This document shows positions 42,951 to 47,116 of a stretch of 47,116 bases of DNA, piece after piece. Both the position numbers and the translations under genes were made by a program. Location: assembly GCA_044227665.1 (NCBI GenBank), contig JBGAWK010000013.1, positions 1 to 47,116 on the forward strand. The letters run 5' to 3'. The notes beneath the pieces are model-generated. The model did no database searches, was not told the DNA's origin, and saw only the letters and a list, made by a program, of their open reading frames with translations. Source of the stretch: JBGAWK01 sp044227665. GTDB taxonomy: Bacteria; Bacteroidota; Bacteroidia; Chitinophagales; JADIYW01. Numbering within the stretch: position 1 is the first letter of the stretch; each line of letters begins with the position of its first letter.

Positions 42951-43616
42951 ATGTCGCGAATAATATTTCTGCCGGGATTTGGAGAAGATGCATACGCCTT
43001 CGATGAATTAAAAGTATTTTTTACTAAAGATGCCTTAGTAGATGTGGACTATAGACCTGTATTGAAAAAGTTTACTTTTCCATTTATCTCTCCGAGGATT
43101 TTTGCAAAAAATCTTATTAAGGTATATAAAATTCATCCACATGATAAGCTTATAGGACATTCCATGGGAGGCTATTTTGCTTATCATATACGTGAAATAC
43201 AAGGCAATGAAATTTGTATGATAGGGTCTTTCAGTAACCCTGCTAAAATAAGACATGCCGTGCCAAAATTACCTCGTGCCACCTCTATCTTTAATCTTAC
43301 AGGATTTGTAAAAAGTGATTATGTAAAAAACTATTTGCTTAGTAAGAACAAAAATGAAGAGATAAAAAAGATACTAAGAAAAACATTAGACAACTTCGAT
43401 ACCTTCAGCAATATAGAATTGGCAAAAATGAATGAAATGTGTTTCTTTCCAGAGGTACATTCTTCTAAACCTAATCCTTTACGCTTGCATGATATACAAG
43501 ATAGGGTAGTAGAGCCTCCTGATGAACACTATATACAAATCGGTGGCGGTCATTTTTTGCTTAATATTGAACCTAAGGCTTGCTATGATGCTATGGTTGG
43601 ACATGGGTTTGTATAA
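42951..43616 (+). CDS. Alpha/beta hydrolase
   Basis: The 221-residue protein has the alpha/beta-hydrolase layout: a first strand IIFLPGFGEDAYAF with the oxyanion-region glycine, the nucleophile elbow KLIGHSMGGYFAY (GHSMGG, Ser nucleophile), a candidate acid in LRLHDIQDRVV and the catalytic His in IGGGHFLL. A cap region of about 60 residues lies in the middle. The enzyme could be an esterase or thioesterase. It starts 2 bases after the LCM-type methyltransferase stop and is followed 9 bases later by the glycosyltransferase, consistent with a shared role in building or editing one product. Confidence 0.85.
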   Translation: MSRIIFLPGFGEDAYAFDELKVFFTKDALVDVDYRPVLKKFTFPFISPRIFAKNLIKVYKIHPHDKLIGHSMGGYFAYHIREIQGNEICMIGSFSNPAKIRHAVPKLPRATSIFNLTGFVKSDYVKNYLLSKNKNEEIKKILRKTLDNFDTFSNIELAKMNEMCFFPEVHSSKPNPLRLHDIQDRVVEPPDEHYIQIGGGHFLLNIEPKACYDAMVGHGFV

Positions 43617-43625
43617 AAAGATGTT

Positions 43626-44381
43626 ATGTTGTCATTGCCCAAGATAAGTGTAATTACAGTCGTATTCAATAGGGTAAAAGATATAGAATATACCATAGAA
43701 AGTGTGGCATATCAACAATATTCATCTATTGAGTATATCGTAGTTGACGGCAATTCTACTGACGGCACCCAAGATATTTTGAATAAATATGCTTCAAAAA
43801 TTGATATCTTAATATCAGAGCCTGATGAGGGTATCTATGATGCCATGAACAAGGGACTGAACAATGCCACAGGAGATTATGTCTTATTTATGAATGGAGG
43901 AGACCAGTTCTATAATCATACGGTATTGTACGATATATTTCTACAAGTAGGGGATAGGCATCCCGATATCATTTATGGGGAATGTCAGGTGATAGACAGA
44001 CAGCGACAGCCTATGGCTTTGCGTTCTGATTTCTATCGAAGAGCCCTGCCTGCAAAGGCAATACCTGAAGCATACAGATATGGTACTTCTATTTCGCATC
44101 AAAGTTTTTTAGCTAGAAGACCTATTGTCCCAAAATATGATTTGCGTTACCAATATAGTTCAGATATAGACTGGATGTTGACATGTATGGAAAATGCATC
44201 TGAAAGCATGAAAGTAGATGTCGTTATTAGTAGTTTTGTATATGGAGATAGCTCAAAAGAGCATGTCGAAAAATCTCAGTGGGAGAGATTTTTGATATTC
44301 GGGAAACATTATGGGTGGCTACAAGCTATCTATTATCACGTAGTGATAGGATTTATGTATATGTATAAGTGGCTTAAATAA
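43626..44381 (+). CDS. Family 2 glycosyltransferase
   Basis: The 251-residue GT-A enzyme has ISVITVVFNRVKDIEYTIESV, VVDGNSTDGT, LISEPDEGIYDAMNKGLNNATGDYVLFMNGGD (with the SEPDEGIYDAMNKG signature typical of WcaA/WcaE-like bacterial GTs) and SSDIDWMLTC. It lacks membrane helices except a short hydrophobic stretch at the end (YHVVIGFMYMYKWL), which may anchor it to the membrane. The donor and acceptor are unknown. It is the last gene of the run beginning with the MATE exporter. Confidence 0.9.
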   Translation: MLSLPKISVITVVFNRVKDIEYTIESVAYQQYSSIEYIVVDGNSTDGTQDILNKYASKIDILISEPDEGIYDAMNKGLNNATGDYVLFMNGGDQFYNHTVLYDIFLQVGDRHPDIIYGECQVIDRQRQPMALRSDFYRRALPAKAIPEAYRYGTSISHQSFLARRPIVPKYDLRYQYSSDIDWMLTCMENASESMKVDVVISSFVYGDSSKEHVEKSQWERFLIFGKHYGWLQAIYYHVVIGFMYMYKWLK

Positions 44382-44881
44382 TAGATTTATTAAACCACTT
44401 CCATGAATCGGCATCTAATGAACGTAGTTGGATGAAATTTCCTACGGACACATAATTTTTTTTGTTGTGCGTTCGGCAAGATAGTTATTCAGTGTTGTTT
44501 TTTGTAATTCACGTTTTATAAAATTATATCCCATCTACTCATTCATGTAATCGTCAATTATCTTAAAATGTTATTAGTTTGTTGTCCGATAAATATATTA
44601 TTCCATTGTATATTTAAAAATCTATGTTCAATTTCCATTCACTAGTATGGTGGTGCTTTCCATTTTTAAATTCAAATTGTCCAATCATTTCACCTCCTAT
44701 TTGATGGACACTTTCAGTCGCATTCAGTATAGAAAAGTTTCTGTGGTTCTGCTCTCTTAGAGCTTTATATTATTGACATTTTTGTACTGTTTTAAGTTGA
44801 CTTACTCTCGTTTTTTGAGTCAGCCTTTTTTACTATGCAATAAATCTTATACCTATTTTGAGTCTTCTTTTTTAATATTTT
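44382..44881. other. About 500 bases without an intact gene; gene fragments only
   Basis: On the minus strand two coding-like pieces appear: 44614-44769 (listed separately) and a 30-codon piece at 44448-44540 reading MGYNFIKRELQKTT...KKIMCP. A weak stem ACTC/GAGT with a T-run lies at 44806-44831. The area is probably a graveyard of short dispersed sequences between the glycosyltransferase and the surface-protein gene. Confidence 0.35.
44614..44769 (-). pseudogene. Decayed coding-like fragment (unknown family)
   Basis: The frame is open for 51 codons after an in-frame TAA, without an initiating codon at its start. The residues are smooth and protein-like, for example ALREQNHRNFSILNATESVH and MIGQFEFKNGKHHHTSEWK, ending NIDF with TAA. 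I do not recognise the family. It may be the last piece of a lost gene. Confidence 0.35.
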
Positions 44882-47116
44882 TTATTCCTCATAAGTAATC
44901 AATATAGTTACGTTTTTACTGTATATAAAAGCACTATTTCCCGGTTTATTCAGTAATAAAATACTTCCGGCTTGTACTTGGAATGTGTATTCATACCCTG
45001 GCACATCGAGATATGCTGGAGGTATTCTTCCGCCTACATAATCCAGCAATATATCTACAGATAGAATCTTGCTATCCGTAAGTCCATGCGGTACAAATAC
45101 CAATCTATTGCCTGCATCATCGGCCCCAGAAACTGAAATAAGCTTCTTTTGCTTGATAAGTGGTGCATCATTGGCAACTTCTCCTAATCTAGTATAGCCG
45201 TTTATTTGCACTTCACCGGTAAGATGTGCCGCATAGCCAGTAGTAGTATTGGGTACATCTACATACAATCCATAATGTGTGCCACCAGCCGTTGTAGGAA
45301 TACGAATATATTCCCCATATTTGACTCCTGTATTTGTACCTAATAATTCTGTAAATATTCCATAATGTGGATTAGTACCAAAGTTATTTTCTATTTCATT
45401 TCGCACACCATAGATTGTTCCAGTATTAACATTAAAAAATCTATTCCACAATCCATATTGCGTTCCTGTACCTGAAGAAACATTAAATTCATTATAAAAA
45501 CCTGCCCTAACCCCATTACCATTATTATCACTTGTAGTCCACAGATTAGCATACCCATACTGATTAATATTGGCATTATTTGATATAAACAAATTTCTAG
45601 ATCCAAATTGAAAACCAATACCTGTACTATTTTGATTATTACTAAATACAGTATAAGTACCTGTATTGGTTTTATGAGGACCGTCAAAAGTGGTGTGGGT
45701 GCCAAATATATCGGAAGTGGAAATTGGCGAATCAGCATCAGCTATAATTTCATTCTTAGTACCATAAACTTGCATATCGTTATTGTATGTTCTGAAAAAA
45801 TTCCTTGTTCCAATTTTTAGATTACTTGATGTAGCAAAAAAATCATTATCTATGCCTATAGCATTGCCAATTGTACTACCATAATAGTTTTTCACACCTC
45901 TTAAATAACCAGCACCAGTAGCAGAACTAAAGTCATTATATAGCCCATATCTTTGATTGTCAAAAGGGGAAGAAAATGAGTTATAAACACCATATTCGCG
46001 TGACCCATCACCACCACTAAACCCATTAAAAGTGCCTGTTTTGGTATTAGTAAAAGTGCCACCTATATAATTTATTGTACCACTAACATTACTTCCAATT
46101 CCTAGCATGTCTATTCTTTGACCAGTAATTACCCCAGTACCAGAATTATTTATTGAGGATCTCAAAGAATTACTGTTGACATTTGCTGTTGTGTTAGTAT
46201 TCCCTTCTATATCTATATGAATTCCTAAACCACCATCTGTATTTCGTATGTTCATTGCAGGATTATTAGAAATGCTAGTGCCATAAACATCTAAACTTGA
46301 ATTTGGATTTATAGAGGAAAATCCCCCAATTATTATGTTGCCATAAGTGTATTTGTTGTCATTTATATTGTCAGGGGGTGTTCCTGTACCCTGTTCATAC
46401 CAGTCGTGGTCGCCAAAGGTGCTGCTATTTACCCAATTTACTTGCCCATTGCCATCAGTTACTAATACATCACTTGTATTACCATCACTTGTAGGGAACT
46501 CATACCCATTTATAGCAGGATTACTAACCTGAAATCTACTATTTGTTCTTAGAATATTATTATCAAACTCTCCATATATCAAGGCATTGTCTGCATTAGC
46601 ATTCGTATTTTCAATATATAGCTTATTATTCCCAAGCTCTAGCCCACCTGCTTCATAACCTAGCATTATATTACCAAAGCCATTGCCAGAATATCCTGAT
46701 CTATACCCTAGTGCCGTATTATTTACACCACTAGTATTATTTTCTAGCACGCCAAACCCTATTCCTACATTATTTGTACCATTATTATTAAATAGTGCGT
46801 AGCTGCCAATTCCAATATTATTATCTCCTGTGGTATTATTTCGCATTGCATTATATCCTAAAGCAGTATTAGAACCACCTGTAGCATTAATTAATAAGGT
46901 TTGATATCCAAAAGCTGTATTATAGTTTCCAGTATTTAAGGACAGCGAGTTAAAGCCTATGGAAGTATTACCTCTTCTTCCTAAAGAAAAATTATCATCT
47001 TCTATACGACCCGCTATGGTATTATTTACCCTAAAACTCAGTGGCACACCATTGGTAGTTCCTAAAAAGTGAGTACCATCCACTATATTATTATTGCCTA
47101 TGATATGCCAATCATT
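44882..47116 (-). CDS. Large repeat-rich surface protein with YadA-head-like and second repeat region (partial)
   Basis: The frame runs off the right edge (no start inside; the GTG at 47083 is internal). At least 744 residues are visible. The N-terminal portion has YadA-like head repeats (NTAFGYQTLLINATGGSNTALGY, NNIGIGSYALFNN, NVGIGFGVLENN), the left-handed beta-roll type of trimeric adhesin heads; before these is the usual NFIGTT-like segment (THFLGTTNGVPLSFRVNN). The middle has a second repeat, YGVYNSFSS/YGLYNDFSS/RGVKNYYGS/IGIDNDFFA, over about 350 residues. The C-terminal part (VLVTDGNG..., then LGEVANDAPLIKQKKLISVSG) ends in a compact beta domain. No membrane anchor or T9SS domain is seen at the C-terminus, so the export route is unknown. 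Likely role: surface or appendage protein. Confidence 0.75.
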   Translation of the reverse strand, partial: NDWHIIGNNNIVDGTHFLGTTNGVPLSFRVNNTIAGRIEDDNFSLGRRGNTSIGFNSLSLNTGNYNTAFGYQTLLINATGGSNTALGYNAMRNNTTGDNNIGIGSYALFNNNGTNNVGIGFGVLENNTSGVNNTALGYRSGYSGNGFGNIMLGYEAGGLELGNNKLYIENTNANADNALIYGEFDNNILRTNSRFQVSNPAINGYEFPTSDGNTSDVLVTDGNGQVNWVNSSTFGDHDWYEQGTGTPPDNINDNKYTYGNIIIGGFSSINPNSSLDVYGTSISNNPAMNIRNTDGGLGIHIDIEGNTNTTANVNSNSLRSSINNSGTGVITGQRIDMLGIGSNVSGTINYIGGTFTNTKTGTFNGFSGGDGSREYGVYNSFSSPFDNQRYGLYNDFSSATGAGYLRGVKNYYGSTIGNAIGIDNDFFATSSNLKIGTRNFFRTYNNDMQVYGTKNEIIADADSPISTSDIFGTHTTFDGPHKTNTGTYTVFSNNQNSTGIGFQFGSRNLFISNNANINQYGYANLWTTSDNNGNGVRAGFYNEFNVSSGTGTQYGLWNRFFNVNTGTIYGVRNEIENNFGTNPHYGIFTELLGTNTGVKYGEYIRIPTTAGGTHYGLYVDVPNTTTGYAAHLTGEVQINGYTRLGEVANDAPLIKQKKLISVSGADDAGNRLVFVPHGLTDSKILSVDILLDYVGGRIPPAYLDVPGYEYTFQVQAGSILLLNKPGNSAFIYSKNVTILITYEE

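Noticed and set aside
1..47116. CRISPR array, prophage, restriction-modification or defence island
   Set aside because: No regularly spaced direct repeats, phage structural genes, or recognisable Cas or restriction genes were seen.

Overview
The window looks like a chromosome segment of a low-GC member of the Bacteroidota, probably near Chitinophagales/Sphingobacteriales, though the order is uncertain. Evidence: a secreted subtilase with a type A C-terminal domain for type IX secretion; a TonB receptor paired with a DUF4249 lipoprotein; a Bacteroidetes-type short RpoD; the argF' carbamoyltransferase of the succinylated arginine pathway; an Rhs tip of Bacteroidetes style; and several promoter -7 boxes of the form TAnnTTTG.

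Layout, left to right. 1-1915: the 3' end of an Rhs-type gene with a variable C-terminal tail and a small two-TM protein that could be its immunity partner. 1916-3552: a hairpin, a degenerate GGATT-rich repeat and one IS3-family (IS407-like) element with a classical -1 frameshift. 3553-7986: an outer-membrane beta-barrel-like protein, a DNase I-like lipoprotein phosphodiesterase, and a GT39-like membrane glycosyltransferase followed by a GtrB/DPM-type polyprenyl-phosphate glycosyltransferase. 8007-21390 (minus): six tightly packed genes read from TonB receptor to DUF4249 lipoprotein, MutS2, giant T9SS subtilase, LpxL-like acyltransferase and Tat-lipoprotein GMC oxidoreductase. 21394-25884: a beta-propeller-phytase-like lipoprotein, rpoD, a MacB-type permease and a secreted two-domain protein. 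25890-30461 (minus): NrnA-like DHH phosphoesterase, FKBP lipoprotein, methyltransferase, pdxJ, then STAS and RNase Z. 30541-33331: ndk, tRNA-Leu(CAA), and argD-argF' (minus). 33510-38987: a lipoprotein, a decayed gene, an ALDH3-type dehydrogenase, then an ABM protein with aroB and aroA. 39545-44381: an operon of MATE exporter, methyltransferase, broken PAP2 phosphatase, LCM-type O-methyltransferase, alpha/beta hydrolase and GT2 glycosyltransferase. 44882 to the right edge (minus): the 3' end of a large repeat-rich YadA-head-like surface protein.

Most genes are housekeeping or envelope genes. The less ordinary signals are: perfect -7 boxes only a few bases before start codons, which suggests leaderless or near-leaderless mRNAs; two gene pairs that share a frame and are separated only by one stop codon (STAS/RNase Z and FKBP/methyltransferase); an active-site Ala90 in ArgF'; a phytase-fold protein lacking the expected acidic ligands; four decayed genes or fragments, one resembling the C-terminus of Fmt; and the six-gene MATE/methyltransferase/hydrolase/glycosyltransferase operon. 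I did not find a CRISPR array, prophage or recognisable restriction system. No database search was possible; family names rest on motifs read by eye.
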